Part shown: positions 33,815 to 42,926 of the stretch, in pieces | Layout: every line of letters begins with the position of its first letter | How positions within the stretch are numbered: position 1 is the stretch's first letter | Origin: Alistipes sp. | GTDB lineage: Bacteria > Bacteroidota > Bacteroidia > Bacteroidales > Rikenellaceae | Length of the DNA: 50,662 nt | Reading direction: 5' to 3' | Assembly (NCBI GenBank): GCA_017424405.1 | Contig: JAFPAD010000120.1 | Coordinates: 1-50,662, forward strand | Notes under the pieces: generated by a model | Database searches by the model: none | Told to the model about the DNA's origin: nothing | Seen by the model: the letters and a program-made list of their open reading frames with translations, nothing else | Made by a program: the position numbers and the translations under genes

Positions 33815-33872
33815 CCCCAACGAAAGATGCCAAAAGCACTCTTCGGGGCGGTTTTGCCGACTCGTCGGCAAA
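33815..33872. other. Two hairpins in the overlapping leaders of lptD and the amidase gene
   Basis: Hairpin 1 (33815-33848): CCC with GGG, CGAA with TTCG, GA with TC and TGC with GCA stack around a CAAAA loop. Hairpin 2 (33853-33872): TTTGCCGA and TCGGCAAA, a perfect 8-bp repeat around CTCG that overlaps the amidase -7 element. Both lie in the stretch predicted to be transcribed from both strands. Confidence 0.5.
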
Positions 33873-33903
33873 GGTACAAAAAAATATTGATATTTTGGGC
33901 AAA
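33869..33903 (-). promoter_or_regulatory. Promoter of the amidase-led operon
   Basis: On the minus strand TTTG (33903-33900) and TACCTTTG (33876-33869) are 23 bases apart, at the long end of the allowed spacing. Start near 33862, giving a leader of about 100 bases. Confidence 0.5.
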
Positions 33904-36657
33904 TTTAGAGTTAAATATATCCTTTCGGTAGCAGTATTACTGCTATTTGTGCAGGTCGTCATCGGTTCTGCCACTCCGTGGCGTGCAACAAACACGCATA
34001 TCACCTCCAACATCGCATTGCAAGACACTACGCAAAAAAGGCAACGTGTCAGACGACAGCAACCACAAGCCAGCGTTGAGACCAAGCAAGACACAAGCGT
34101 CAAAATCAATACAGACTCGTTGCTTGCCGTGCTGACCGACAGCATAGCCATACGCCAACGCACATCGGGCAATGGCTCAGGACTTAGTGCTGTAATCTCG
34201 GGTCGAGCAAAGGATTCACTCCACTACGATCTGCGCAACAACACCGTGCACCTCTACGAGGAGGGCGAGGTGACGTACGACGACATGAAGCTCAAAGCCG
34301 ACTTCATGAACATCGACCTTGACAACAAGGAGATATATGCTTTTGGTAAAACCGATTCAATGGCAACCGGCGTTGTGGTTACTCGTCCCGAGTTCACTCA
34401 AGGTGGTAGCACCCTCAACATGGACACCATAAAGTACAACATCGAAACCCAGCGTGCCAAGATTAAGAACATCGCAACACAACAGGGTGATGGTTGGCTT
34501 GTGGGACACGCCGTGAAGCGCCTGGAGGACAACACCATCAACATCGGCGATGGTATGTACACCACTTGCGACAGAACCGAGTCGCCACACTTCTACTACT
34601 GGATGTCAAAGGCGAAAGTCAAGACAGGCAAGAATGGCAAGGTTATCATGGGTCCCGGTCACTTGGTCATCGAAGATGTCCACATTCCATTCTTGGGTCT
34701 TCCCGAGGGCTTCTTCCCCCTTAGCTCAGGACCTAAGTCGGGTATCTTGATGCCATCTTACGGAGAGGAGGCTCGACGTGGATTCTATATGCGTGGACTT
34801 GGATACTATTTCACCCTGAACCAATACATGGACCTCACTCTCACAGGAGGCTTCTACACCCTTGGCTCATGGGAGGCTCAGGCCATCTCTCGCTATATCA
34901 AGCGATACAAATACTCAGGCAACCTGAACTTCAACTATTCGAGCATTCGCACCGGCGACAAAGGTGACCCCGATTTCATAAAGCAGAATAACTTCCGCCT
35001 GCAATGGACTCACTCGCAAGACCCTAAGGCTAACCCTGGCTCGACATTCTCGGCTTCGGTGAACCTATCATCAAGTGGTTACAGCCGTTATTCGGCAACA
35101 AACCTCAACGACATGCTCGCCACACAGACCAACTCTTCAATCTCATATTCGAAGAATTGGGCTGGAACGCCATTCTCATTGTCGATGAACATGTCAGTTT
35201 CTCAGAACTCGCAGACTCAGGCTATATCAGCGACGCTGCCAAACGTATCGTTCAACGTTGCAAAGTTCTTCCCACTGAAGCGAAAGGTGAAGATGGGTCA
35301 AGACCGATGGTATGAGAAAATTTCTATGAGCTATTCGACAAAGATTACAAACTCGGTAACGGCTAAGGAGAGCGATATTTTCACTCGCGAAACCTTCAGC
35401 AAGATGCGTAACGGTGTTCAGCACAACATTCCTATACAGGCTTCATTCAGCTTGTTCAACCACCTGAACATCACACCAAACGCGAACTACACCGAGCGTT
35501 GGTACTTCAAAAAGAGCGAGCGCGAGTGGGATCCAGAGACCAACACTGTGAAGAACCTCGACCCAGAATATGGATTCTATCGTCTGTACAACTACAATAC
35601 GGGAGTGTCGATGTCCACTACCCTCTACGGCATGTGGCAGGTAAGAGAGAAGTACAAGCAGATGAAGGTGCAGGCCATACGCCACACCATCAATCCACAG
35701 GTAAGTTTCGCCTACACGCCAAACTTCGGAAATCAGAAGTATGGATATTTCAAGACCGTGCAGAGCGACTCAACAGGACGCACCACCGTATATTCTCCAT
35801 TCCAAGACAACGCCTATGGTGTTCCACCAACAGGCGAGAGCATGTCGATGTCGTTCTCACTTTCACAGAGCCTCGAGATGAAGGTACTCAGCAAGCGTGA
35901 CACAACAGGCGTAAAGAAAGTGAAGCTCATCGACGATTTGGGCATAAGCGGTTCGTATAATTTCCTTGCCGACTCAATGAAATTATCGACTATCAGCTTA
36001 TCGTTGCGTTCATCTATATCGAAGAAATTTGGTATTAATTTGCGTGCCACACTCGACCCTTACGAAGTGACACCTGAAGGTAAGCGCTACGATAAACTCA
36101 CATGGCGCCGAGGTAACTTGGGTCGTATCATGAACACCGGTTGGAGCTTTGGATACTCATTCAAATCTCGCGAGAGCTCAGCTCCTGCCATCAACGACAT
36201 CAACAGCATTCCGCCCGAGTACACAAATCCATTCTATGACCCCTACGGGCAGATGGATCCTACTCAACGAAGACGCTACATGGCTCAAACATATTACGAC
36301 TTCTCGATGCCGTGGAACATAGGTTTTAACTACAATATCAACTACAACCTAAGCTACGTGAATAATGGCACCACAGGTGTGAAGCGTACCATTACGCAAA
36401 CCGTTGGATTTAACGGCAGCTTGACATTCTCGCAGAAGATGGGAGCTACCATATCTGGAGGTTTCGACATCTCGAGTGGTAAGCTATCGGCAACGTCGAT
36501 TAACATCACACGTGACTTGCACTGTTGGCAGATGTCGTTCTCATGGATTCCATTTGGTCACTACAAGAGCTGGAGTTTCCACATTGGTGTGAAGGCTGCT
36601 TCTTTGCAGGACTTGAAGTACGACAAGAGCCAATCAATGTACGACAACCTATATTAG
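33895..36657 (+). CDS. lptD: LptD-type LPS assembly protein
   Basis: The 920-residue outer-membrane protein inserts LPS into the outer leaflet. After a signal peptide (about 1-26) comes a low-complexity linker, then an OstA-type beta-jellyroll (about 105-300, with Leu-Tyr-Glu-Glu-Gly-Glu-Val-Thr-Tyr and Phe-Pro-Leu-Ser-Ser-Gly-Pro-Lys-Ser-Gly near 280), then a barrel of Tyr/Asn-rich strands to the end. This matches the Bacteroidota LptD_2 branch. No ATG exists near the N-terminus; TTG 33895 is the only start that keeps the signal peptide. It heads a plus-strand run; the next gene is 9 bases away. Confidence 0.9.
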   Translation: MGKFRVKYILSVAVLLLFVQVVIGSATPWRATNTHITSNIALQDTTQKRQRVRRQQPQASVETKQDTSVKINTDSLLAVLTDSIAIRQRTSGNGSGLSAVISGRAKDSLHYDLRNNTVHLYEEGEVTYDDMKLKADFMNIDLDNKEIYAFGKTDSMATGVVVTRPEFTQGGSTLNMDTIKYNIETQRAKIKNIATQQGDGWLVGHAVKRLEDNTINIGDGMYTTCDRTESPHFYYWMSKAKVKTGKNGKVIMGPGHLVIEDVHIPFLGLPEGFFPLSSGPKSGILMPSYGEEARRGFYMRGLGYYFTLNQYMDLTLTGGFYTLGSWEAQAISRYIKRYKYSGNLNFNYSSIRTGDKGDPDFIKQNNFRLQWTHSQDPKANPGSTFSASVNLSSSGYSRYSATNLNDMLATQTNSSISYSKNWAGTPFSLSMNMSVSQNSQTQAISATLPNVSFNVAKFFPLKRKVKMGQDRWYEKISMSYSTKITNSVTAKESDIFTRETFSKMRNGVQHNIPIQASFSLFNHLNITPNANYTERWYFKKSEREWDPETNTVKNLDPEYGFYRLYNYNTGVSMSTTLYGMWQVREKYKQMKVQAIRHTINPQVSFAYTPNFGNQKYGYFKTVQSDSTGRTTVYSPFQDNAYGVPPTGESMSMSFSLSQSLEMKVLSKRDTTGVKKVKLIDDLGISGSYNFLADSMKLSTISLSLRSSISKKFGINLRATLDPYEVTPEGKRYDKLTWRRGNLGRIMNTGWSFGYSFKSRESSAPAINDINSIPPEYTNPFYDPYGQMDPTQRRRYMAQTYYDFSMPWNIGFNYNINYNLSYVNNGTTGVKRTITQTVGFNGSLTFSQKMGATISGGFDISSGKLSATSINITRDLHCWQMSFSWIPFGHYKSWSFHIGVKAASLQDLKYDKSQSMYDNLY

Positions 36658-36666
36658 CAGCTTCAG

Positions 36667-37596
36667 ATGAGACGTTTTGTAATTTGGTGTTTGACCGTAT
36701 GCCTGACCGCATACAGTACAGCTATCTTAGCTCAATCCTCGAGCAAGGAGCCATTACGCATATTGGCAATCGGAAATAGCTTCTCAGATGACGGCATGGA
36801 GTATCTGCCTGCCATTCTCGACAACTTAGGGATTACAAATGTCGAGGTAGCTCGCCTATATGTAGGTGGGTGTTCTTTGCAACAACACCTCTCGTTTTAT
36901 CAGGAGCAACAGAGCCCTTACGTACTCACACAATCAAAGGCGGGAGAGAACCGCTGGATAGAACATAAGGATAGATGCTCGCTGAAAGCAGCTCTCACAA
37001 TGGGCAGGTGGGACATTATAACGCTGCAACAGCAATCGGGTAAATCGGGGTTGTACGATAGCTTCGAGCCATACTTAAGCGAGTTGATAAAAATCATAAA
37101 GCAATTGCAGCCATCAGCTCGTATTGCGTGGCATATGACATGGTCGTATAGCTCGAATAGCCAACATGGGGAGTTCCCCAAATACGACCGCGACCCTGAA
37201 AAGATGTTGAGGGCAATATACTCTGCAACTCAATCAGCCGCACAGGCACACCCCGAGATTGAAATTATTATCCCTGCCGGCACAACCATTCAATCACTGA
37301 GAATGTCGGCAATTAACAACCACCCTCACGATTTAACACGCGACGGTTATCATATGGGATTCGGTGCAGGTCGATATGCTTTGGCTTGTACGTGGTATGA
37401 AGAGTTGATAGCTCCATATACAAAAATTTCAATGGCAGGCAATTCCCTATCAATCAATAAAGGAATGGTAGCCGTGACTCCAATCACCGCGGCATACTGC
37501 CAAAAGGCAGCACGAAAGGCTGTTCGCAACAACTTCACTCCCAAGAAGATTCGACGAGTGAATTCCCTATTACGAAAAATAGAGCATAACAATTAA
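36667..37596 (+). CDS. DUF4886-family SGNH-like hydrolase
   Basis: The 309-residue protein has a signal peptide (about 1-23) and an SGNH-type domain. The first block Ile-Gly-Asn-Ser-Phe-Ser places the likely nucleophile at Ser38 or Ser40. Gly-Gly-Cys-Ser-Leu near residue 60 and Leu-Gln-Gln-Gln-Ser-Gly near 121 are the middle blocks, and Asp-Gly-Tyr-His-Met-Gly near 226 supplies the Asp-x-x-His pair. SGNH enzymes are esterases or lipases acting on acylated sugars or lipids; the substrate here is unknown. Placement 9 bases after lptD suggests an envelope target such as acylated LPS or peptidoglycan, but that is inference. Confidence 0.82.
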   Translation: MRRFVIWCLTVCLTAYSTAILAQSSSKEPLRILAIGNSFSDDGMEYLPAILDNLGITNVEVARLYVGGCSLQQHLSFYQEQQSPYVLTQSKAGENRWIEHKDRCSLKAALTMGRWDIITLQQQSGKSGLYDSFEPYLSELIKIIKQLQPSARIAWHMTWSYSSNSQHGEFPKYDRDPEKMLRAIYSATQSAAQAHPEIEIIIPAGTTIQSLRMSAINNHPHDLTRDGYHMGFGAGRYALACTWYEELIAPYTKISMAGNSLSINKGMVAVTPITAAYCQKAARKAVRNNFTPKKIRRVNSLLRKIEHNN

Positions 37597-37610
37597 CATT
37601 ACGTACACTC

Positions 37611-39494
37611 ATGTCCAGCTTTCTTCAGGTAGAAAATATAAGCAAATCATACGGCGACAAGGTACTCTTTCGTAACATCAGCTTCAACATAAACGAAGGC
37701 GACAAGATTGCACTTATAGCCCCTAACGGCACAGGTAAGAGTTCCTTGCTGAAGATTCTTGCAGGACTCGACTCGTCGGATCGTGGTGGCGAGATTAAGT
37801 TCATGAAGGATATCAAGGTTGCGTTCCTGGACCAGCAGTGTGATTTCAACCCTTCGAGTACACTCTTCGACGAGGTCTATTCTCGCATGGGAAAGAGCTA
37901 TGACGCCATTCGCAACTACGAAAAAGCAATAGCATCGGGTGATGAAAAGGCGATAACTCAGGCTATGGCTGTGATGGACTCCGTAGATGGTTGGAACGCC
38001 GAGCAACGAGTAAAGCAGGTATTGTCATCGCTCAAGCTATCACGCCTTGACCAGCCTATGGGCGAGTTGTCGGGCGGCGAAGCCAAACGTGCAGCCATCG
38101 CATTGATGTTGTTGCAAGATGCCGACTTCTTGGTGATGGACGAGCCAACGAACCATTTGGACATCGACATCATTGAGTATCTGGAGGCTCACCTTCAAAA
38201 ATCGCGATGCACACTCCTAATGGTCACACACGACCGCTATTTCTTAGACCGAGTGTGTAACACGATATTTGAGTTGGACCGAGGCGAGCTTTTCTCATAC
38301 AAGGGTAATTACTCATCATTCCTTCTCAAACGCGAAGAGCGTTACAACAACATGCAAGCCAATATCGACAAGGCTCGTAACCTCCTGCGCCGCGAATTGG
38401 AGTGGATACGCAGCACTCCTCAAGCGCGTACGGGCAAGGCTCGTTACCGAGTAAATGCATTCTACGACCTCAAGGATAAGGCTTCTGTGAATTTATCACA
38501 GCGTAATTTATCAATCGACGTAGCTACATCTCGATTGGGTGGTAAAATCATCGACTGCGACGGGGTGACACTACACTTTGGCGAGCGATGCATGCTCAAC
38601 GACTTTTCATACAAGTTCTCACGTTACGAGCGCATCGGCATTGTGGGTAAAAATGGCGTGGGCAAGAGTACATTCCTCAACCTCATGACCGGCAACCTAT
38701 TGCCTGAGCGAGGCACCATAGAACGAGGCGAAACCCTACGCATAGGCTATTATCGTCAAGATGGTATCAATTTCAAACCCGGGCAGACAGTTCTGGATAT
38801 AGTGCGTGACATTGCAGAAATGGTGGAGGCTGCCGATGGACACAAGGTGTCGGTGACCTCAATGCTTAACCAATTCCTATTCCCACAGGAAGCTCTCAAC
38901 AAACGTATAGAGATTTTGAGTGGAGGCGAGCAACGTCGTCTATACCTATTGACTATATTGATGCGCAACCCTAACTTCTTGATTCTGGACGAGCCCACAA
39001 ACGATTTAGATATACTCACGTTGAATGTATTGGAGGAGTACCTGCTTTCATTCAAGGGTTGCCTGCTCATCGTCTCGCACGACCGTTACTTCTTGGACAA
39101 GACCGTGGACCACATGTTTATATTCCGTGAAGGGGGCGAGGTGAAGGATTTTATTGGTCAATACAGCGAATACAGAGAATATATAAAGGAGCAGGAGGCT
39201 GAAGAGGCACGACAAGCTAAAGTGGCAGCTGAGAAACAAGCCAAAGAGACAAAATCACAACAACCCACTCAACAGCCTGCACGCCGCAAACTCTCATTCA
39301 AAGAGCAACGTGAATTGGAGCAGGTGGAGAAAGATATAGCATCGCTGGAAGCTGAGAAGCAGGAGATTGAGGAGAAGCTCGCCTCGGGCAATCTAACCCA
39401 CGAAGAGCTAATGGCAGCATCGGCTCGCATTGCCCAAATCATTGATGAGTTGGACACCAAAGAGATGCGTTGGTTGGAATTAAGTGAGATATAA
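37611..39494 (+). CDS. ABC-F family ATPase (Uup-like)
   Basis: The 627-residue soluble protein has two ABC domains and no membrane part. Domain 1: Walker A Pro-Asn-Gly-Thr-Gly-Lys-Ser-Ser (about 39-46), signature Leu-Ser-Gly-Gly-Glu, Walker B with Asp-Glu-Pro-Thr-Asn-His. The P-site tRNA-interaction linker spans about 240-310. Domain 2: Gly-Lys-Asn-Gly-Val-Gly-Lys-Ser-Thr near 345, Leu-Ser-Gly-Gly-Glu-Gln-Arg-Arg near 440, Leu-Asp-Glu-Pro-Thr-Asn-Asp. A C-terminal coiled-coil (about 555-627) is typical of Uup and related proteins. ABC-F proteins act on ribosomes or, for Uup, on DNA structures. A resistance role is not indicated: the linker is not expanded. Confidence 0.93.
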   Translation: MSSFLQVENISKSYGDKVLFRNISFNINEGDKIALIAPNGTGKSSLLKILAGLDSSDRGGEIKFMKDIKVAFLDQQCDFNPSSTLFDEVYSRMGKSYDAIRNYEKAIASGDEKAITQAMAVMDSVDGWNAEQRVKQVLSSLKLSRLDQPMGELSGGEAKRAAIALMLLQDADFLVMDEPTNHLDIDIIEYLEAHLQKSRCTLLMVTHDRYFLDRVCNTIFELDRGELFSYKGNYSSFLLKREERYNNMQANIDKARNLLRRELEWIRSTPQARTGKARYRVNAFYDLKDKASVNLSQRNLSIDVATSRLGGKIIDCDGVTLHFGERCMLNDFSYKFSRYERIGIVGKNGVGKSTFLNLMTGNLLPERGTIERGETLRIGYYRQDGINFKPGQTVLDIVRDIAEMVEAADGHKVSVTSMLNQFLFPQEALNKRIEILSGGEQRRLYLLTILMRNPNFLILDEPTNDLDILTLNVLEEYLLSFKGCLLIVSHDRYFLDKTVDHMFIFREGGEVKDFIGQYSEYREYIKEQEAEEARQAKVAAEKQAKETKSQQPTQQPARRKLSFKEQRELEQVEKDIASLEAEKQEIEEKLASGNLTHEELMAASARIAQIIDELDTKEMRWLELSEI

Positions 39495-39503
39495 ATAAGA
39501 GGT

Positions 39504-40475
39504 ATGAAGTTTTTTACACACATAGATATTCCACCCCTAAAGCAACAAATCGACTACACAAGTCGCATCTTGTCGCTTGGTTCGTGCTTTGCCAACAACA
39601 TTGCACACAAGTTATCTGATGCCAAATTTCGAGTTCTGAGCTCTCCAACGGGAATTTTATTCAACCCCGAATCCATAGCCTCAGCTATCAATCGCATAGC
39701 AACGAACGAAGAAATCAAAGACACCGAGTTACAACACGACGCAGAGGTGTGGTTTAGCTACGACTTCCACTCATCGTTTTCGGCGACAAATCGAGAGCAA
39801 GCCCTCACCTCAATGCAGGAGGCAATGGCATGCGCAACTAGCTTTTGGCAAGAAGTCGACACAGTTATCATAACATTTGGTACAGCTTGGATATATCGAC
39901 ATTGCGAGAGTGGCAAGGTAGTAGCCAACTGTCACAAACAACCTCAAAAATTATTTCGCCGCGAATTATTATCCGTCGAAGATATTGTCAAGAGTTGGAG
40001 CCCAATACTTGGCAACCACCTAAGGGACAAACATGTAATCTTCACCGTAAGTCCCATTCGTCATCTGAGCGATGGTTTGGAGCAGAACTCATTAAGTAAG
40101 GCTATACTTCGCATCGGCATCAACGAATTATTAAAACTACACGCCAATGCCAGCTACTTCCCTTCATTCGAGATTATGAATGACGAGTTGCGCGATTATC
40201 GTTTTTATGGCGAGGATATGGTACACCCTGCCGACACTGCAATTGAGTATATATGGCAACGCTTTGCAGATGCAGCAATAGATGAAAAGGCTCATGAGGT
40301 GATGCTAAAAATAGACAAAATACGACAAGCCGCACATCATCGACCTTTCAACCCTCAATCAGAGGCATACAAAGGTTTTTGCCTTGCGCAATTACAGCTA
40401 ATTGAGCAGTTACAAAGTCAATATACTTGGTTGGATTTCGCGGAGGAAAAAACTCACTTTTGCACACATTTATAA
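39504..40475 (+). CDS. GSCFA-domain protein
   Basis: The 323-residue protein carries the GSCFA motif (Leu-Gly-Ser-Cys-Phe-Ala near residue 26) that names the family, an SGNH-hydrolase-related group of unknown function. A second block, Thr-Phe-Gly-Thr-Ala-Trp-Ile-Tyr near 124, and Thr-Val-Ser-Pro-Ile-Arg-His near 178 fit the family, as does Asp-Met-Val-His-Pro near 236, which would supply the catalytic His. There is no signal peptide. It is 9 bases after the ABC-F gene and is followed by a probable internal promoter. Confidence 0.88.
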   Translation: MKFFTHIDIPPLKQQIDYTSRILSLGSCFANNIAHKLSDAKFRVLSSPTGILFNPESIASAINRIATNEEIKDTELQHDAEVWFSYDFHSSFSATNREQALTSMQEAMACATSFWQEVDTVIITFGTAWIYRHCESGKVVANCHKQPQKLFRRELLSVEDIVKSWSPILGNHLRDKHVIFTVSPIRHLSDGLEQNSLSKAILRIGINELLKLHANASYFPSFEIMNDELRDYRFYGEDMVHPADTAIEYIWQRFADAAIDEKAHEVMLKIDKIRQAAHHRPFNPQSEAYKGFCLAQLQLIEQLQSQYTWLDFAEEKTHFCTHL

Positions 40476-40492
40476 AATTTGTAGTAATTTTG
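40459..40492 (+). promoter_or_regulatory. Promoter of the alkaline-phosphatase-like gene
   Basis: TTTG (40459-40462) and TAATTTTG (40485-40492) are 22 bases apart and start transcription about 15 bases before ATG 40514. The -33 element is inside the GSCFA gene. Confidence 0.5.
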
Positions 40493-40513
40493 TAGCCACA
40501 CATAACAAACACG

Positions 40514-42136
40514 ATGAAAAAATTATTTCAAAATATAGTCTTAACGTTCACTCTGTCAATTATTTGCGGAGCCTATGGTTATGCGCAGACTCCTCGACCA
40601 CGTCTGATGGTAAACATCGTTGTAAGTTCTATGCACGCGAACGACCTAACTCGTTACGGCAGCAACTTCACAAACGGAGGTTTCAACAAGCTACGCGACG
40701 AGGGTATCTGGTTTAGCAATGCTTCATATGATTACATGCAAACCTCAACCCCCGTATCTCTTGCGACCATAGCAACCGGAGCAATGCCCTCGGTGCATGG
40801 AGTTGTGGCAAATGGTTGGTTTGATTACGTAAGCAATCAAAAAATATCGCTCATCAAGGACGACAAAGAGTATAGCGTGAACTATAGCGCCGGCTCAGGC
40901 GATTATTCACCACGTCAGTTATCGGCTCAAACATTGAGCGATGCTGTTGTGGAGTGCAATAACAACAGCATAGTACGCACCATAGCCGTTGAGCCATTGT
41001 CGGCGATTGTGATGGCGGGTCACGCAGGCAAAGCCTACTGGTTGGAGACTCTACAGGCAGCATGGACCACAACGTCGTATTACGGCAAGGACCTCGACAA
41101 ATGGATAGCCGAATATAATCGCAACGAAATTAACGAAGAGTTCATATTAAAGAAATGGACTCCACTGCATAAGTTCGACAACTACCGCAACTCGCAAGTA
41201 TTTTGCATGGAGGAGCTGAAGAGTAACAACAAACAACTTCACTACATTCAAAACGAGACAGTAGTTCTCAAAAACCCTGTGGTAGATATCTATGAGCAGA
41301 TGTGCTACTCGCCAGCGGGCAACACCGCAGTTTTGGCTTTTGCTAAGCAGATGATTGCCAAAAACAATATGGGTGGAGATGAAGACGTTGATGTCTTGAA
41401 CGTAGTATTGGACACGCCTCGTTTCATAAGCTCGCGCTACGGAACGGAATCGGTCGAGTATGAAGATATGTTGTATCGTTTGGATAGAGATTTAGACGAG
41501 TTCATCACCTTCGTGATGGCGCAAGTAACCGACTCTCGTCAGGTGGTTATAACACTCACCTCAGACCACGGCACAAGCCCGTCGTACAACTCTCCAGGCA
41601 AGGAGCAGGGTCGATTCAACGTACGTCAGGCAGAGGTTATCACCAATGCCTTCATTGGCTCACAACATGGTAACGGAGAGTGGGTGTTGGGAATTATTGA
41701 TAATGCTATATATTTAAATCACAACCTAATATACGAGAAGGGATTGGCGATTGCTGACATACAATACGATGTTGCCACATTTGTAATGCAGCTAAGAGGT
41801 GTGGCACACACCTTGTCGGCAGAGGCTCTCCGCAGCAGCTATTTCGGAAGTGGCTATGGACGTAAAATACAAAATGGTTTTTACCCTCGACGCTCAGGCG
41901 ACGTAATAATCAACCTCATGCCAGGATGGATTCCCGAAGTGGAGAATATACGTTCGTGGTCAGGCTCAATGTATCGTTACGACACACACGTGCCGCTGTT
42001 GATATATGGAGGCGGTGTTACTGCAACCAAATGCAACGACAAGGTGGATATGACGTCACTTGCCGCCACTCAAGCTCATTTATTGGGTATTAATCCTCCT
42101 TCTGCATCGGAGGGTGAAGTTCTAACAATATTTTAA
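40514..42136 (+). CDS. Alkaline-phosphatase-superfamily protein (PafA-like) with a degraded active site
   Basis: The 540-residue protein has a signal peptide (cleavage near residue 24/25) and then aligns along its length with periplasmic phosphatases such as PafA. By position and motif, Thr79 (nucleophile), Asn100, and Asp351-His352 in Thr-Ser-Asp-His-Gly are kept. Other PafA residues are lost: metal ligand Asp38 is Ser38; the Lys162/Arg164 pair is Glu160/Leu162; the Asp-x-x-x-His metal motif near 300-309 has no His (Arg303, Ser307); and the last metal His, in the motif before Tyr-Asp-Thr-His-Val-Pro, is Ser483. It therefore should not bind the usual two zinc ions. The frame is intact, so it may be a pseudoenzyme with a binding or structural role. 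SufE follows after 11 bases. Confidence 0.85.
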   Translation: MKKLFQNIVLTFTLSIICGAYGYAQTPRPRLMVNIVVSSMHANDLTRYGSNFTNGGFNKLRDEGIWFSNASYDYMQTSTPVSLATIATGAMPSVHGVVANGWFDYVSNQKISLIKDDKEYSVNYSAGSGDYSPRQLSAQTLSDAVVECNNNSIVRTIAVEPLSAIVMAGHAGKAYWLETLQAAWTTTSYYGKDLDKWIAEYNRNEINEEFILKKWTPLHKFDNYRNSQVFCMEELKSNNKQLHYIQNETVVLKNPVVDIYEQMCYSPAGNTAVLAFAKQMIAKNNMGGDEDVDVLNVVLDTPRFISSRYGTESVEYEDMLYRLDRDLDEFITFVMAQVTDSRQVVITLTSDHGTSPSYNSPGKEQGRFNVRQAEVITNAFIGSQHGNGEWVLGIIDNAIYLNHNLIYEKGLAIADIQYDVATFVMQLRGVAHTLSAEALRSSYFGSGYGRKIQNGFYPRRSGDVIINLMPGWIPEVENIRSWSGSMYRYDTHVPLLIYGGGVTATKCNDKVDMTSLAATQAHLLGINPPSASEGEVLTIF

Positions 42137-42147
42137 CTAACGTTACG

Positions 42148-42564
42148 ATGAAAGATAACATTCAAGAGGCTATCATAGAGGAGTTCTCAATATTCGACGA
42201 GTGGTTGGACAAGTACGACTACCTCATCGAACTCAGCGATTCATTACCACCTATTGCAAGCGAACATCGCACAGAGCAATATGTGATTAAGGGTTGCCAA
42301 TCAAGAGTATGGGTTGATGCTCGAATTGAGGATGGTAAGATATTTTACTCGGCAGATAGCGACGCTATAATAACAAAAGGTATCATTGCACTACTCATAC
42401 GCGTCATGAACGGACGCACTCCACAAGAGATTGTTGATCTTGACCTATATTTCATAGATGCCATCGGCTTGGGCGAGAATCTATCGCCAACCCGTAGCAA
42501 TGGATTGGTTGCAATGATTAAGCAGATGAAAATGTATGCGTTAGCTCTTAGCTCACGTCAATAA
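42148..42564 (+). CDS. SufE-family sulfur acceptor
   Basis: The 138-residue cytoplasmic protein takes sulfane sulfur from a cysteine desulfurase and passes it to the Fe-S scaffold. The acceptor cysteine is Cys50 in Lys-Gly-Cys-Gln-Ser-Arg-Val-Trp, the family signature, and Leu-Ser-Pro-Thr-Arg-Ser-Asn-Gly near residue 112 is also diagnostic. Length is as expected. The desulfurase and the SUF core are not in the window; the DUF59 gene follows after 11 bases. Confidence 0.94.
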   Translation: MKDNIQEAIIEEFSIFDEWLDKYDYLIELSDSLPPIASEHRTEQYVIKGCQSRVWVDARIEDGKIFYSADSDAIITKGIIALLIRVMNGRTPQEIVDLDLYFIDAIGLGENLSPTRSNGLVAMIKQMKMYALALSSRQ

Positions 42565-42575
42565 TCAAGTAATAT

Positions 42576-42896
42576 ATGACACCCGAAGAGATACTACGAG
42601 TGGAGCATGACATTGTCTTAACACTCAAGAACATATACGACCCTGAAATTCCGGTAAATATTTACGATTTGGGGTTAATCTATGAGATTGACTTCGACCC
42701 CGAGTGCGTTGCCAACATTCGCATGACACTAACGGCACCAAATTGCCCTATGGCAGACATCTTGATTGAGGATATTAACACTCAAGTGAAGAAGATTAAC
42801 GGAGTTGAAAAGGTGAATATCATACTCACCTTCGAGCCACCATGGGACAGAAGCATGATGAGCGAGGAGGCTCTATTGGAACTCAATCTACTGTAA
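42576..42896 (+). CDS. DUF59/MIP18-family protein (SufT-like)
   Basis: The 106-residue protein is a single MIP18-type domain, with Tyr-Asp-Pro-Glu-Ile-Pro-Val-Asn-Ile-Tyr-Asp-Leu-Gly-Leu-Ile-Tyr (about 17-32) and Ala-Pro-Asn-Cys-Pro-Met near residue 50. That cysteine is the conserved one of the family. Such proteins help mature or carry Fe-S clusters. Position directly after sufE supports this. It ends with Phe-Glu-Pro-Pro-Trp-Asp, also typical. Confidence 0.92.
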   Translation: MTPEEILRVEHDIVLTLKNIYDPEIPVNIYDLGLIYEIDFDPECVANIRMTLTAPNCPMADILIEDINTQVKKINGVEKVNIILTFEPPWDRSMMSEEALLELNLL

Positions 42897-42926
42897 TGGC
42901 TTTCGAGCCTTATACCCCACCCGCAC

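Noticed and set aside
35499..35900. 133-residue plus-strand frame inside lptD
   Set aside because: Out-of-frame shadow of a clear barrel-coding region; no start context and no sensible composition.
37611..39494. ABC-F protein as an antibiotic-resistance factor
   Set aside because: Both halves and the short linker fit the housekeeping Uup/EttA-like groups; nothing points to a resistance class.
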